This document shows positions 35,628 through 44,580 of a DNA stretch of 64,000 bases, in pieces. The DNA lies in contig JAIVLN010000001.1 in NCBI GenBank assembly GCA_020524245.1, positions 1,383,002 through 1,447,001 of the forward strand. Reading direction: 5' to 3'. The DNA is from Rossellomorea aquimaris (GTDB lineage Bacteria; Bacillota; Bacilli; Bacillales; Fictibacillaceae). The notes under the pieces were generated by a model, which made no database searches, was not told the origin of the DNA, and saw only the letters and a list, made by a program, of their open reading frames with translations. The translations under genes were made by a program, and so were the position numbers. Each line of letters starts with the position of its first letter. The first letter of the stretch is position 1.

Positions 35628-36893
35628 ATGTGGATTATCGTAAAAGACATTCTCGTTAATGTTCTTTTCATCCTATTCCCCACTCTTTTTTATATTGTCT
35701 TCATGCGTGAAGATGAAAAAGTGCGGGGAAAGATTTTTGTGTCTAAATTTTTCTTAGTGTTGATTCTTTCGCTCGTTCTGACAATGTCATTACCGGCCGT
35801 CTATTCAGATGAATTTAAGTATGATCTTCGAATCATCCCCATCATCATTGCGTATATGTATGGCGGTGCCTTTCCTGGTGTGTCATTGACGATTGCGATG
35901 TTTGGCTTGACATATGTGCTTTCACCCGAGGATTTTTTGCCGACAGTTGGGAATTATGTCATCGCATCTATTGTGTTGATTCTTATACATAAGATCTACC
36001 ACCGACAATCGAACAAATATAAAATCTTGATTCTGTCTTGTTTTTACCTAATAATCGCTTCGACAAGGACGATTTATCTCATTACAAGCGGCAATTCAGA
36101 ACAGATGGTATTGAATATTCTTTTATCCATCATTACCTTGATTACACTCATTTGTGTGATTGCCTTGATTGAAACCTTACGAAAACAGCTAAGCTTGAAT
36201 CGTGAGTTGGAACATGTCGAGAAGATGAACGCCATCAGTCAATTGGCGGCTTCTGTTGCTCATGAAATCCGGAACCCGATGACAACTGTCAGAGGTTTCT
36301 TGCAAATCCTGAGTAACAGCAAGGATATACCAGAGTCGGACCGTTCTTTTATATCGATTTCCATAGAGGAACTCGATCGCGCGCAAACGATCATCAACGA
36401 ATATTTGTCCTTATCGAGACCGACACAAAGTTCCTTTGAAGTCATTGACTTTACGAAAGTGTTGAATGATTCTGTGCAGGTCATTTCCACCTATGCAATT
36501 ATCAACAATGTCGAAATCACCAAATCCATCGATGACGACTTGAAAGTAAAGTGTTATAAACATGAAATTCAACAAGTTTTGATCAATATTATGAAAAACG
36601 GTATTGAATCAATTGATCGTTCAGGTAAAATGCATGTGTCTGCTACCCAGCAGGGCAAATCAATCAGAGTGACGATCCAGGACAATGGATGCGGTATTCC
36701 GAAGGATCAGTTAAAGCGTCTAGGAACACCTTACTTGTCGACAAAAGATCAAGGAACAGGACTCGGACTGACGGTAAGCTTTGAGCTCATTCGTCGGATG
36801 AGAGGTACGATTGATGTCCAAAGCCATGTCGGCCAGGGTACGACCTTCACGATTTCATTACCGAGCACAACGGATAACCCCCACGAAGCATAA
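35628..36893 (+). CDS. kinB: KinB-like sporulation sensor histidine kinase
   Basis: 421 residues. Six hydrophobic segments in the first 185 residues (5TM-Lyt-like sensor) start KDILVNVLFILFPTLFYIV as in B. subtilis KinB. HisKA: SVAHEIRNPMTTVRGFLQI with phospho-accepting His212; HATPase: NIMKNGIESI (N box), DNGCGIP (G1), GTGLGLTVSFELI (G2). No response regulator lies nearby, as expected for a phosphorelay kinase feeding Spo0F. Which of several KinB-like paralogues this is cannot be told. Terminator at 36892-36927. Confidence 0.85.
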   Translation: MWIIVKDILVNVLFILFPTLFYIVFMREDEKVRGKIFVSKFFLVLILSLVLTMSLPAVYSDEFKYDLRIIPIIIAYMYGGAFPGVSLTIAMFGLTYVLSPEDFLPTVGNYVIASIVLILIHKIYHRQSNKYKILILSCFYLIIASTRTIYLITSGNSEQMVLNILLSIITLITLICVIALIETLRKQLSLNRELEHVEKMNAISQLAASVAHEIRNPMTTVRGFLQILSNSKDIPESDRSFISISIEELDRAQTIINEYLSLSRPTQSSFEVIDFTKVLNDSVQVISTYAIINNVEITKSIDDDLKVKCYKHEIQQVLINIMKNGIESIDRSGKMHVSATQQGKSIRVTIQDNGCGIPKDQLKRLGTPYLSTKDQGTGLGLTVSFELIRRMRGTIDVQSHVGQGTTFTISLPSTTDNPHEA

Positions 36894-36927
36894 GAGGCTG
36901 AGCCGGATGGCTCAACCTCTTTTTTTA
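36892..36927. terminator. Terminator between kinB-like and ABC-F genes
   Basis: AGAGGCTGAGCC-ggatg-GCTCAACCTCTTTTTTT, running through the kinB stop region; overlaps the 3' end of the ABC-F gene. Confidence 0.85.
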
Positions 36928-38726
36928 ATTTCATGGATTTGATCTGTTAATTCCTTTATTTTTGCGTTCAACTCTTTTTCATGTTCCGGGTCGACCTCAG
37001 AAGTCATCAGGTTGGAGAGCTTCAGCTTCAAACGATTGATCTCATTGTTGGTCCATTGTTCCTCATTCGTCCGTTGCCTGTGCCCCTTCCACTCCTTATA
37101 AGAGCCTCTATAATCATAGAAGCCACCATCTAATGAAAGGACTCTGTTCGCTACTTTTTCAAGCATGTAAGGGTCATGTGAAACCGTTACGACAGCACCG
37201 GGATAAATCGATAGAGCATCCTCAATCCGTTCACGGGTCTCAATGTCCAGATAATTCGTCGGCTCATCCAATACGAGCAGATTTGCGTTGGAGAAATATA
37301 ATTTTACAAATGCGACTCTGCACTTTTCTCCCATGCTTAAGTCTTTCACTTTTTTATAAACCGTTTCTTTCCTGAAGAGAAAGCAAGCCAAAATGGTACG
37401 CGCTTCCGACTCTGTCATACCAGGCAACTCAAGAATTTGATCCAGGATGGTTGAGTCGGGTTGCAGACCTTCAAGTTGTTGCATGAAATACCCGGGTCTG
37501 AACTGCGGATGATGATGAACTTTTCCTCTTGTCGGAGCAAGCTGACCCGTAATCAAATTCAATAATGTGGTTTTTCCTGTTCCATTCTTACCGACAACGG
37601 CAATCCGGTCATCTTTCTCAATTGTAAAATTGATCCCTTCGAATAAATCACTCTGACAATCATAGTGGAAGGACGCATTTTCAAATCGGACGAATGTTCT
37701 GCTGTTCAAGGCATTCGATTCCAGTTCCACCTTGATTGTAGAGGTTTCTTTCGGCTTCTCTACCTTCTGTTTTTCCAATCTTTCTAATGCTGCTTCTTTT
37801 GCCTTGAAACGCGTCATGTTTTTGTTCGCTTTCTTTTTGGCGAACGGATCACGCTCACTTGCTGCGTTATGAGCCTTTTGGAACCACTGTTTGTAGTGAG
37901 CAACAGCTTCCATCAAGGCTCGTTTTTCAGCTTGTTGCTTTTGATAAGTCGCTTCCATCGTTTGGCGTTCATGCTCTTTCTGCCTTTTATAGGAGGTATA
38001 GCCGCCTTGATATTTCTTCGTTCCACCTTCCGAAAGCTCGTATGTGATGTCCGCTACGCGGTCGATGAATGCACGTTCATGGGAAATGAACAATACGGTC
38101 CCTTTGTAAGCGCTAAGCCAATCAGCCAGCCAATCCATCGTTTCTAGATCGAGATGGTTGGTCGGTTCATCCAACAATAAGCAATCGGGCTCTCGCTGCA
38201 TGACCTTCGCAAGCTTTGCACGGGTCTTCTGGCCTCCGCTCAGATTGACAAAGGGTGTATTCCAAACGGATTTCGGCAGTCCAAGCTGTAGCATCCATTT
38301 ATCAACGGATGCCTCCCACTCATACCCATCTAAATCATGGTATCGTTGCAGCGTTTCACTATATCGGTTTACCACATCCATCTGGTCAGGATGCATGTTC
38401 ATTTTTTGCTCAGCAAGATTGAGTGCTTGCTTGGCTTGATACAACTCTTTGTTCCCTTTTTCCACATAAGAGCGGATCTTCATATTTTCATCAAATTCAG
38501 CGTGCTGAAGCACAATGCCCCAATCTTCTGTTTTCAAGCCATGATGGATGGAACCTTTATTGATTGCCTGCGTTCCCATCAAACTATGAATAAATGTGGT
38601 TTTTCCTATTCCGTTCCTACCGACCAGGGCGATCTTGTCGCCGTGGAACACTTCTATATTTGCGTTCTCAAAAATGAGGTTGCCATTCCGTTCTACAGAT
38701 ACTTCATCCGCTTTCAATACCAGCAT
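36912..38726 (-). CDS. ABC-F family ribosome-associated ATPase
   Basis: 604 residues from the ATG 6 bases after TTGGAGGG; an upstream frame extension of 18 codons lacks an RBS. Two ABC domains with Walker A GRNGIGKTT and GKNGTGKTT, signatures LSGGQ and LSMGEK, Walker B LLLDEPTNHLD and LVLDEPTNYLD, joined by a long charged linker (about 260-340), and no membrane segments: the ABC-F layout. The C-terminal coiled coil resembles VmlR-like proteins. ABC-F proteins rescue or protect ribosomes; resistance members displace lincosamides, pleuromutilins or macrolides. A leader with a terminator and a competing pairing (38768-39029) suggests antibiotic-induced attenuation, as in vmlR and vga/msr genes, so a resistance role is the more likely one. 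Confidence 0.9.
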   Translation of the reverse strand: MLVLKADEVSVERNGNLIFENANIEVFHGDKIALVGRNGIGKTTFIHSLMGTQAINKGSIHHGLKTEDWGIVLQHAEFDENMKIRSYVEKGNKELYQAKQALNLAEQKMNMHPDQMDVVNRYSETLQRYHDLDGYEWEASVDKWMLQLGLPKSVWNTPFVNLSGGQKTRAKLAKVMQREPDCLLLDEPTNHLDLETMDWLADWLSAYKGTVLFISHERAFIDRVADITYELSEGGTKKYQGGYTSYKRQKEHERQTMEATYQKQQAEKRALMEAVAHYKQWFQKAHNAASERDPFAKKKANKNMTRFKAKEAALERLEKQKVEKPKETSTIKVELESNALNSRTFVRFENASFHYDCQSDLFEGINFTIEKDDRIAVVGKNGTGKTTLLNLITGQLAPTRGKVHHHPQFRPGYFMQQLEGLQPDSTILDQILELPGMTESEARTILACFLFRKETVYKKVKDLSMGEKCRVAFVKLYFSNANLLVLDEPTNYLDIETRERIEDALSIYPGAVVTVSHDPYMLEKVANRVLSLDGGFYDYRGSYKEWKGHRQRTNEEQWTNNEINRLKLKLSNLMTSEVDPEHEKELNAKIKELTDQIHEIKKRG

Positions 38727-38767
38727 CGAATCCCTCCAATATTTTTCATTTCCATCGCTCGTGTACA

Positions 38768-38798
38768 CTAAAAAAACCACAGGCGTCTGCCTGTGGTT
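38768..38798 (-). promoter_or_regulatory. Attenuator terminator in the ABC-F leader
   Basis: Minus strand AACCACAGGC-AGAC-GCCTGTGGTT followed by TTTTTTAG: perfect 10-bp stem with U tract, only 42 bases before the ABC-F start codon and after its promoter. A 9-base leader segment (TCTGCCTGT at 38907-38915) is exactly complementary to ACAGGCAGA in its 5' arm and loop, so the two pairings exclude each other. Confidence 0.75.
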
Positions 38799-38906
38799 TC
38801 AGTTCATTGGCGTCATGCTTCATGAAAGCAATAGAAATCATGAAGAAATAAAACGACATATCAACACGATATCGAATTTAGACACACTTATCCCTATACT
38901 CTGATT

Positions 38907-38925
38907 ACAGGCAGAGCCATTTTTC
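38907..38925 (-). promoter_or_regulatory. Antiterminator segment and small anti-antiterminator hairpin
   Basis: TCTGCCTGT (38907-38915) can pair with the terminator 5' arm. The same bases also sit in a local hairpin CTCTG-cctgtaat-CAGAG (about 38899-38916), which would sequester them when no ribosome interferes. Confidence 0.6.
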
Positions 38926-38928
38926 GTA

Positions 38929-38961
38929 TTAAGCTACGTGAAAAATGTTTAGGGAATCCAT
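38929..38961 (-). CDS. Candidate leader peptide of the ABC-F attenuator
   Basis: Short frame MDSLNIFHVA ending 13 bases before the anti-antiterminator hairpin. A perfect AAGGAGG (38979-38985) lies upstream, but 17 bases from this ATG; an in-frame ATA at 38968-38970 stands at the ideal spacing of 8, giving IQV-MDSLNIFHVA. Either start would place a stalled ribosome next to the hairpin. Coding status is inferred from position and RBS only. Confidence 0.45.
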   Translation of the reverse strand: MDSLNIFHVA

Positions 38962-38999
38962 GACTTGTATATTCGATACCTCCTTAATCTTCTGTTTTT

Positions 39000-39029
39000 A
39001 TTATATACATATGTTCCTGATAATTCCAA
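39000..39029 (-). promoter_or_regulatory. Promoter of the ABC-F leader transcript
   Basis: TTGGAA (39024-39029), 18-base spacer, TATAAT (39000-39005) on the minus strand; predicted start near 38993, giving a 5' leader of about 265 bases. The plus-strand DUF418 gene starts from the same intergenic region. Confidence 0.65.
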
Positions 39030-39098
39030 CAATTATGATAAAATGTTTCACATGGAACAAAATAATGAGCACTTCATCGTCAAGGGGGTTTCTACGTT

Positions 39099-40331
39099 AT
39101 GCAACAACCGGCTCCACTATCTACAAACCAACGCATTGCAACCATTGATGTCCTTAGAGGGCTTGCTCTGCTAGGCATTTTTCTAGTCAATATGCCATCA
39201 TTCTTCACACCTTCTTTTAAGTACGATTTCTATTCCCTGTCGATTCCTTATGATGGGGTGGATCAATGGATACGACTCTTCTTTGATTTATTTGTTCAAG
39301 CCCGCTTTTATCCGATATTCTCCTTCTTGTTCGGGTTCGGATTTTACATCTTCTTATCCAGAGCGGAATTGAAGTCAGACCAACCGAGGAAACTATTCTC
39401 CAGGAGATTATTTGTCCTTCTTCTGTTCGGTTTACTGCATCTTGTTTTCCTATGGTATGGGGACATCCTTCATACATATGCACTAACTGGATTCCTCTTA
39501 CTTCTATTTTATTATCGAAAAGCACGAACGGTTTTTATCTGGGCTATCTCATTACTGATCCTCTTTTATGCTTTGACAGCTTCACAGCTACTCATTCCTT
39601 CATCCTATATGGAATCCGTGACTTACATGAATGAAACGGTAGGAAACAAGAAGGTCGATGAGTCGCTCGAAATGTACACAGGGGCAGGATATGGCGAACT
39701 GATTGGATATCGATTGTCGAACGAAGTGCTGCCAATCTTACAACTCTATCTATTCAGTGCTCCGATGATACTTGCACTCTTCCTATTGGGCTTGTATGTT
39801 GCTAAAAAAGGGTACATTACAGAAGCATCTTCCCACCTACCTTTCATTCGAAAAGTATGGCTCGTAAGTGGTCTCTCAGCATTGCCTCTACTCATTTGGC
39901 TTGCTGTGGTACAGCTTGAAGGAGTTGATTATGGCTTCCATCAGGAGACCGTCCATTTTCTTTTGCAGCAGATCAGCGGATTATTTCTAGCGACATTTTA
40001 TATCTTTTCACTGGTCTTGTTCATGGTAAAGTCTCCACTGACAAAGCTGATTGCAGCAATCGGTGCAGCTGGCCGGATGGCTCTGACCAATTATCTTCTA
40101 CAAACGATTTTTGCTGTCACTCTTGCATTAGGATTTGATCTGTATGGGAAAGTGAGTCTGTGGGCTGGACTGTTGCTCACACTAGGATTCTTCGCCTTAC
40201 AAGTCGTGTTCAGCCTCTATTGGTTGAAGTATTTCAAATTCGGTCCTTTTGAATGGCTATGGCGTACTTTGACCTACGGACGGAAACAACCGATGCGAAG
40301 AACAGACGAAATAGAGCATGAAATTTCCTAA
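39099..40331 (+). CDS. DUF418 family membrane protein (YeiB-like)
   Basis: 410 residues, TCAAGGGGG RBS. The start RIATIDVLRGLALLGIFLVNM is the family hallmark shared with heparan-alpha-glucosaminide acetyltransferase-like proteins, about 10 membrane helices follow, and the C-terminal DUF418 block contains GRMALTNYLLQTIF and FGPFEWLWRTLTYG. Thought to be an acyl- or solute-handling membrane enzyme; exact role unknown. Terminator shared with the next gene. Confidence 0.92.
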   Translation: MQQPAPLSTNQRIATIDVLRGLALLGIFLVNMPSFFTPSFKYDFYSLSIPYDGVDQWIRLFFDLFVQARFYPIFSFLFGFGFYIFLSRAELKSDQPRKLFSRRLFVLLLFGLLHLVFLWYGDILHTYALTGFLLLLFYYRKARTVFIWAISLLILFYALTASQLLIPSSYMESVTYMNETVGNKKVDESLEMYTGAGYGELIGYRLSNEVLPILQLYLFSAPMILALFLLGLYVAKKGYITEASSHLPFIRKVWLVSGLSALPLLIWLAVVQLEGVDYGFHQETVHFLLQQISGLFLATFYIFSLVLFMVKSPLTKLIAAIGAAGRMALTNYLLQTIFAVTLALGFDLYGKVSLWAGLLLTLGFFALQVVFSLYWLKYFKFGPFEWLWRTLTYGRKQPMRRTDEIEHEIS

Positions 40332-40335
40332 AAAG

Positions 40336-40375
40336 AGGGGCTGGTCTCGAGATTTTTTTCGAGCCAGCCCTATTC
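40336..40375. terminator. Terminator between DUF418 and rRNA methyltransferase genes
   Basis: AGGGGCTGGtCTCGA-gattttttTCGAGcCAGCCCT. Confidence 0.82.
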
Positions 40376-40376
40376 T

Positions 40377-41573
40377 TTATCGGATTTTTTGGATGAACAA
40401 TACTTTCAAGTAATTTCCTTCCGGAAAAGCTTCCGTCGTTTTAAAGTCTTCCGGCAAAGAATGTTCTTGAAGGATTTTATATTTTCCATTCGTTTCCTTG
40501 AATGCTTGATCGACGAACGACTTGAATTTTTTCATATCAAATCCAGCATAATTTGTGGAAGCGACGATGGTTCCTTTGTCTTCTGTAATGGCAATCGCAT
40601 CCTTGATCAAGTCCTTGTAGTCTTTCGCTACACTGAATCGATGTTTCTTGGAACGGGCAAAGCTCGGTGGGTCCAGGATGACCATGTCGAATTTGATTTC
40701 TTTTCGCACGGCATACTTGAAGTAATTGAAAACATCCATCACGCGGATTTCGTGTGCTTCATAATCGATCTCATTCAGACTGAACTGTTCAATGGTCTTA
40801 CTCATACTTCGATTCGCCAGGTCTACACTGGTCGTTTTTTCAGCTCCACCAAGTGCTGCGAAGACCGAGAAAGCTCCTGTATACGAGAACGTATTCAGAA
40901 CCGTCTTCCCATTCGAATACATATCCCGGATGCTTTTTCGTACATCGCGCTGATCAAGAAAAACACCGACCATCGCACCATCATTCAGATAGACAGCGAA
41001 ATGGACACCGTTTTCTTTTACGACAATCGGGAAATCAGCACGTTCCCCCAAGACGAAATCATCATCTTCTATGTATTGTCCTTTCTGATCGAACCGCTTC
41101 TTCTCATAAATTCCTTTGAATTCCACATGAATTTTCAAAGCTTCCAAAACGAATTCATTGAATTTGTAAATTCCTTCACTGTACCAGTTGATCAATAAGT
41201 AGCCATCAAAATAGTCTACGGTGAAACCGCCTATTCCATCTCCTTCACCATTAAATAACCGGAAGGCTGTCGTATTCGGATCATCCCAGAATGTTTGACG
41301 GGAATCAATCGCTTTCTTTAATTTCCGATTGAAGAAAGATTGATCGATCGACTCATTTTCTTTCCTCGTAAGAACCCATCCGTATCCTTTGTTTTGCTGA
41401 CCATAATACCCTTTGCCGATAAACCTGTTTTGCTCATCTACAAGTTCAAGGAGCGTTCCTTCTTCCTTCAAGTCATGCAGGTTCACCACTGCTTCTTTGA
41501 AAATAAGAGGATAACCGTCTTGGAACCTGGAGGCAAACTTTGATTTTATCTGTAACGTTAATGATTCACTCAT
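40377..41573 (-). CDS. Class I SAM-dependent rRNA cytosine methyltransferase (RlmI/YwbD-like)
   Basis: 398 residues. N-terminal PUA domain (DGYPLIFKEAVVN, ELVDEQNRFIGKGYY), central EEHEE-like region (LFNGEGDGIGGFTVDYFDGYLLI), then a Rossmann methyltransferase with NTFSYTGAFSVFAALGGA (motif I), VILDPPSFARSKK (motif IV) and IVASTNYAGFD (the catalytic Cys of RlmI is replaced by an STN context). B. subtilis YwbD is the likely counterpart. Methylates 23S rRNA cytosine in relatives; the target here is unverified. Confidence 0.88.
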   Translation of the reverse strand: MSESLTLQIKSKFASRFQDGYPLIFKEAVVNLHDLKEEGTLLELVDEQNRFIGKGYYGQQNKGYGWVLTRKENESIDQSFFNRKLKKAIDSRQTFWDDPNTTAFRLFNGEGDGIGGFTVDYFDGYLLINWYSEGIYKFNEFVLEALKIHVEFKGIYEKKRFDQKGQYIEDDDFVLGERADFPIVVKENGVHFAVYLNDGAMVGVFLDQRDVRKSIRDMYSNGKTVLNTFSYTGAFSVFAALGGAEKTTSVDLANRSMSKTIEQFSLNEIDYEAHEIRVMDVFNYFKYAVRKEIKFDMVILDPPSFARSKKHRFSVAKDYKDLIKDAIAITEDKGTIVASTNYAGFDMKKFKSFVDQAFKETNGKYKILQEHSLPEDFKTTEAFPEGNYLKVLFIQKIR

Positions 41574-41641
41574 ATATATAACATCCTTACGTAAGAAGAT
41601 TTCTTTTTACATAGTATCATGATATCTGAATGAAACCATCT

Positions 41642-42217
41642 TTAATCGTCTTCACTCTCATTTTTTACCGATTGGAACGTCGTACCTCCTGCGGTGAATA
41701 CGGACCCTAATGCCTGAATCCAACTCCCATTCACATCTAATGATGTACTCGTTATTTGATCCCCTCTAAGTCCGAGAATTCCCCCGATCGCTTGGAGTGA
41801 GTTCCCCCAGGTTTGCAACGTATTCCCTAAGATATTCAGAAATTCATTTCGGATATCCTTCAATTGTTCAAACACAGCAAGCAGGGCCCCTAGCGCTTGA
41901 AGCCAGTTCCCTGCGATCTGATATTCTTGTTTTTGAACATACGGGAGCTCTGCCACGATTCCGTAGATGACCGTCAAGTTCCCTACAGCTTGTATCCGGT
42001 TCCCAGTTGATTCTAAGGTGATGGGTGCACCAAAGGCTTGGATGGCATTGCCCAGCGCTTGAAGGACGTTTCCGACAATCCTCAATTGCTTACTCACTTC
42101 TTTCGGTAATTGAAAACTCGGCGTACTTCCGATTGCCGAGAGAATTGTACCGACAGCTTGCGTCCAAGAACCCGTTATTTCAATAACCTGGGTATTTCCT
42201 TTGCCCACTCCCACCAC
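41642..42217 (-). CDS. Repetitive protein with GNxLQAxG repeats (DUF6944-like)
   Basis: 191 residues, GTG start (three GTGs lie within ten bases of GAGGAAGG, so the exact start is uncertain). It is built of some ten imperfect repeats such as GSWTQAVG, GNVLQALGNAIQAFG, GNRIQAVGN, GNWLQALG, GNTLQTWGNSLQAIGG and GSWIQALG. No signal peptide or membrane helix; it ends in the acidic NESEDD. Proteins like this are listed as DUF6944 repetitive proteins in Bacillus, without known function. The regular glycine-bounded amphipathic units could stack as a solenoid. Confidence 0.75.
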   Translation of the reverse strand: MVGVGKGNTQVIEITGSWTQAVGTILSAIGSTPSFQLPKEVSKQLRIVGNVLQALGNAIQAFGAPITLESTGNRIQAVGNLTVIYGIVAELPYVQKQEYQIAGNWLQALGALLAVFEQLKDIRNEFLNILGNTLQTWGNSLQAIGGILGLRGDQITSTSLDVNGSWIQALGSVFTAGGTTFQSVKNESEDD

Positions 42218-42289
42218 CTTCCTCTCTCATCTCTTTCTAAATCATATTCATGTCCGAAAGAGACTGTTCGAGAGGACAAACAGAGAGGA

Positions 42290-42934
42290 TTACTTGAACT
42301 TCTTCGGGAACTGCTTAATGATGCCCTCTGATAAAGTATCCGCCAGTTTGATGATGTGTACTTCCCCATCGTCAAACGCCTTGATATCCGCTTCCCAATT
42401 CTTTTCTAGGCGTGCGGCGGCTTCATCAAATGTAAGGACCAAATGTTCATCCAACAATCCCTTCAAGGTCTTCTTGGACCAGTTCGGATTCGCTAAACTT
42501 AAGAATGTCGCGATATCATTTGCATTTTGGTACCATTCCTTGTTATATTGATCGACATTCTTTTGATCATTGTTCTTTGCAGCTTCCACCAATTGTCCAG
42601 CTATGACGATATGTTCCGTCAACAACTCAGCTAGCTTGTTTCCTGCCTGTTCTCCGTAATAAGGCTTGATCGCGTTTCCGATATCTTTCTGATTTTGCAG
42701 CAGTCTTGTAAGAGCAGCGTCTTGGTCATCAGCCCCAGCAATGGCACTTACGATATAATTCCTCGTCCAAATCGTATGGTCGATCCATAACTTACGCATA
42801 TCAAATGTTAATGCGGCCTCTTTTTGGGTATAAGACTGTTGAAGTCTTGTTTTCCCCTCAGTTTGTATTGGCGTTGATAAAACGAAAGCCATCATCATGA
42901 CAAGAATGACTTTCCAGACGAATAACTTTTTCAT
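42290..42934 (-). CDS. Secreted helical protein of unknown function
   Basis: 214 residues from the ATG behind AAAGGAGTACTAAA. Sec signal peptide MKKLFVWKVILVMMMAFVLS with a likely cleavage near TEGKT. The mature part is helical with LTFDMRKLWIDHTIWTRNYI, ADDQDAALTRLLQNQKDIGN and LTEHIVIAGQLVEAA; the regularly placed His and Glu/Asp are suggestive of a metal-binding four-helix bundle (inference). No family name recalled. 72 bases upstream of the repetitive-protein gene on the same strand. Confidence 0.75.
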   Translation of the reverse strand: MKKLFVWKVILVMMMAFVLSTPIQTEGKTRLQQSYTQKEAALTFDMRKLWIDHTIWTRNYIVSAIAGADDQDAALTRLLQNQKDIGNAIKPYYGEQAGNKLAELLTEHIVIAGQLVEAAKNNDQKNVDQYNKEWYQNANDIATFLSLANPNWSKKTLKGLLDEHLVLTFDEAAARLEKNWEADIKAFDDGEVHIIKLADTLSEGIIKQFPKKFK

Positions 42935-43114
42935 TTTAGTACTCCTTTCACAGATAGGATTGTAGTTTTCCCCATTATTTTGGCTTCCGTTCATTAATTC
43001 ATTCTGATTTTCACCATAATAAGGACAATGACCACGAAAGTCTTATCGGTTTTAAAAAGAGAGGCTCTATGCTATAGTTTTTCGGTGATGTTCAGAAAGA
43101 AGGAGCAAATTCGT

Positions 43115-44464
43115 ATGAATCAAGTAACAGAAGATCCATCTGTTTCTTATAAACGCACGATACTCATATTGAGTCTGGCAGTCTTGCTGGTCGTCATGAA
43201 TACGACCATGTTCAACGTAGCACTGCCGACAATCCTGAGAGACTTCCAATTGACAGCCTCTGAAGGAGCCTGGATCGTATCGGGGTATTCGATTGTCCTT
43301 GCGATCTTTACAATTACGTATACTCGTCTTTCGGATTATTTACCGATACGGGGGTTACTCATAACGGGGATTGGTATTTTTGGATTAGCATCCATCCTCG
43401 GATTTTTCGCGACGAATTTCGTCTGGCTGATGATCGCCCGATTGTGTCAGGCTGCTGGAGCAGCGGCGATACCAGGGTTATCCATGGTCTTTGCGGGGAG
43501 GTTCATTCCGAAGCGAAAAAGAGGTCAAGCCATGGCGATGATCGCATCTGCCGCTTCATTTGGATTCGGGTTAGGTCCTGTAGTCGGGGGGTGGATCACG
43601 AATACGTTCGACTGGAATTTCTTATTCATCGTGACGTTGTTCGTGTTGTTGGTCATTCCTATCATTTTTCGCCAACTACCACTCGAAGACATTCGGAAAG
43701 GACAATTCGATGTTATTGGTGGATTGCTGACGGGGTTAACGATTACTTCGTTCCTTCTCTTCATCTCCACAAGAGAATGGTATTACATCGCTGCCTTTTT
43801 CGTGCTTGCCTTTGTACTTTGGATACGAATCAACCGTGTCAAGATTCCGTTCATCCAACCGAAACTCATACAGAATAAGGGATACCGGAAAATCCTTTAC
43901 ATCAGCTTCTTTGGATTTTGTACGCATTTCGCCATCTTGTTGTTGATGCCGATTATGCTTGAACAGATTTATGGAAAGTCCCCTTCCCTGGTTGGATTGA
44001 TTATTTTCCCAGGAGCGATGTTCTCAGCAGTTGCGGCGATTTATGTCGGCAGGTTGATTGATCGATATGGAAACATCCGTGTCATGGTTTGGGCAACGCT
44101 CATGCTAGGCGTATCTACCTTGATATTCGGCCTTCTATCGCCAATCAACGAATATATGATCATGTTCGGCTATATGTTCACAAGTTTCGGGTTCTCCAGT
44201 CTCTCCTCGAGTTCGACCAATGAGGTTTCACAAATCCTGCCGAGGGAGCAGGCTGCAGCGGGAATCGGATTGAAACAGCTGACGCAATTTGTCGGAAGTG
44301 CAACCGGATCTGTTCTTGGAGGTATCTTACTGGAACTGAACGGAGCTCCTTATACGGAGTTTGATTTCCAATTTACGTACCTCACAACTACTGTGCTTAT
44401 GACCCTTGCCTTCGGTTTCTTGGTTCTCTATCGTAAAAACGCAGCACAAGCTCGGATGAAATAA
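43115..44464 (+). CDS. MFS efflux transporter, 14-TM DHA2 type (TetL-like)
   Basis: 449 residues from the ATG behind GAAGGAG. Membrane helices throughout, with MNTTMFNVALPTILRDF (TM1 region of DHA2 pumps), ARLCQAAGAAAIPGLSMVFAGRFIPKRKRG (motif A-like loop) and GFGLGPVVGGWI (motif C, the antiporter motif). Overall closeness is to Tet(L)/Tet(K)-type proton-coupled drug or cation exporters. Substrate unknown. Terminator at 44476-44513. Confidence 0.9.
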   Translation: MNQVTEDPSVSYKRTILILSLAVLLVVMNTTMFNVALPTILRDFQLTASEGAWIVSGYSIVLAIFTITYTRLSDYLPIRGLLITGIGIFGLASILGFFATNFVWLMIARLCQAAGAAAIPGLSMVFAGRFIPKRKRGQAMAMIASAASFGFGLGPVVGGWITNTFDWNFLFIVTLFVLLVIPIIFRQLPLEDIRKGQFDVIGGLLTGLTITSFLLFISTREWYYIAAFFVLAFVLWIRINRVKIPFIQPKLIQNKGYRKILYISFFGFCTHFAILLLMPIMLEQIYGKSPSLVGLIIFPGAMFSAVAAIYVGRLIDRYGNIRVMVWATLMLGVSTLIFGLLSPINEYMIMFGYMFTSFGFSSLSSSSTNEVSQILPREQAAAGIGLKQLTQFVGSATGSVLGGILLELNGAPYTEFDFQFTYLTTTVLMTLAFGFLVLYRKNAAQARMK

Positions 44465-44475
44465 ACCACAAACCA

Positions 44476-44513
44476 AAAAGGGTGTGCCAGCCAATTGGCA
44501 CACCCTTTTTTAT
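44476..44513 (+). terminator. Terminator of the MFS gene
   Basis: AAGGGTGTGCCAgccaatTGGCACACCCTTTTTT; perfect 12-bp stem. Confidence 0.92.
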
Positions 44514-44580
44514 TCATGGCTCTTTTCTAAATGATTGTTGTTTTTGAGACAATACTAGAAACTGCTACACTGAGGCACGT

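Noticed and set aside
38761..38861. A 37-codon minus-strand frame running through the ABC-F attenuator terminator
   Set aside because: Its ATG has no RBS and the frame simply reads the hairpin; regulatory structure explains the sequence better.
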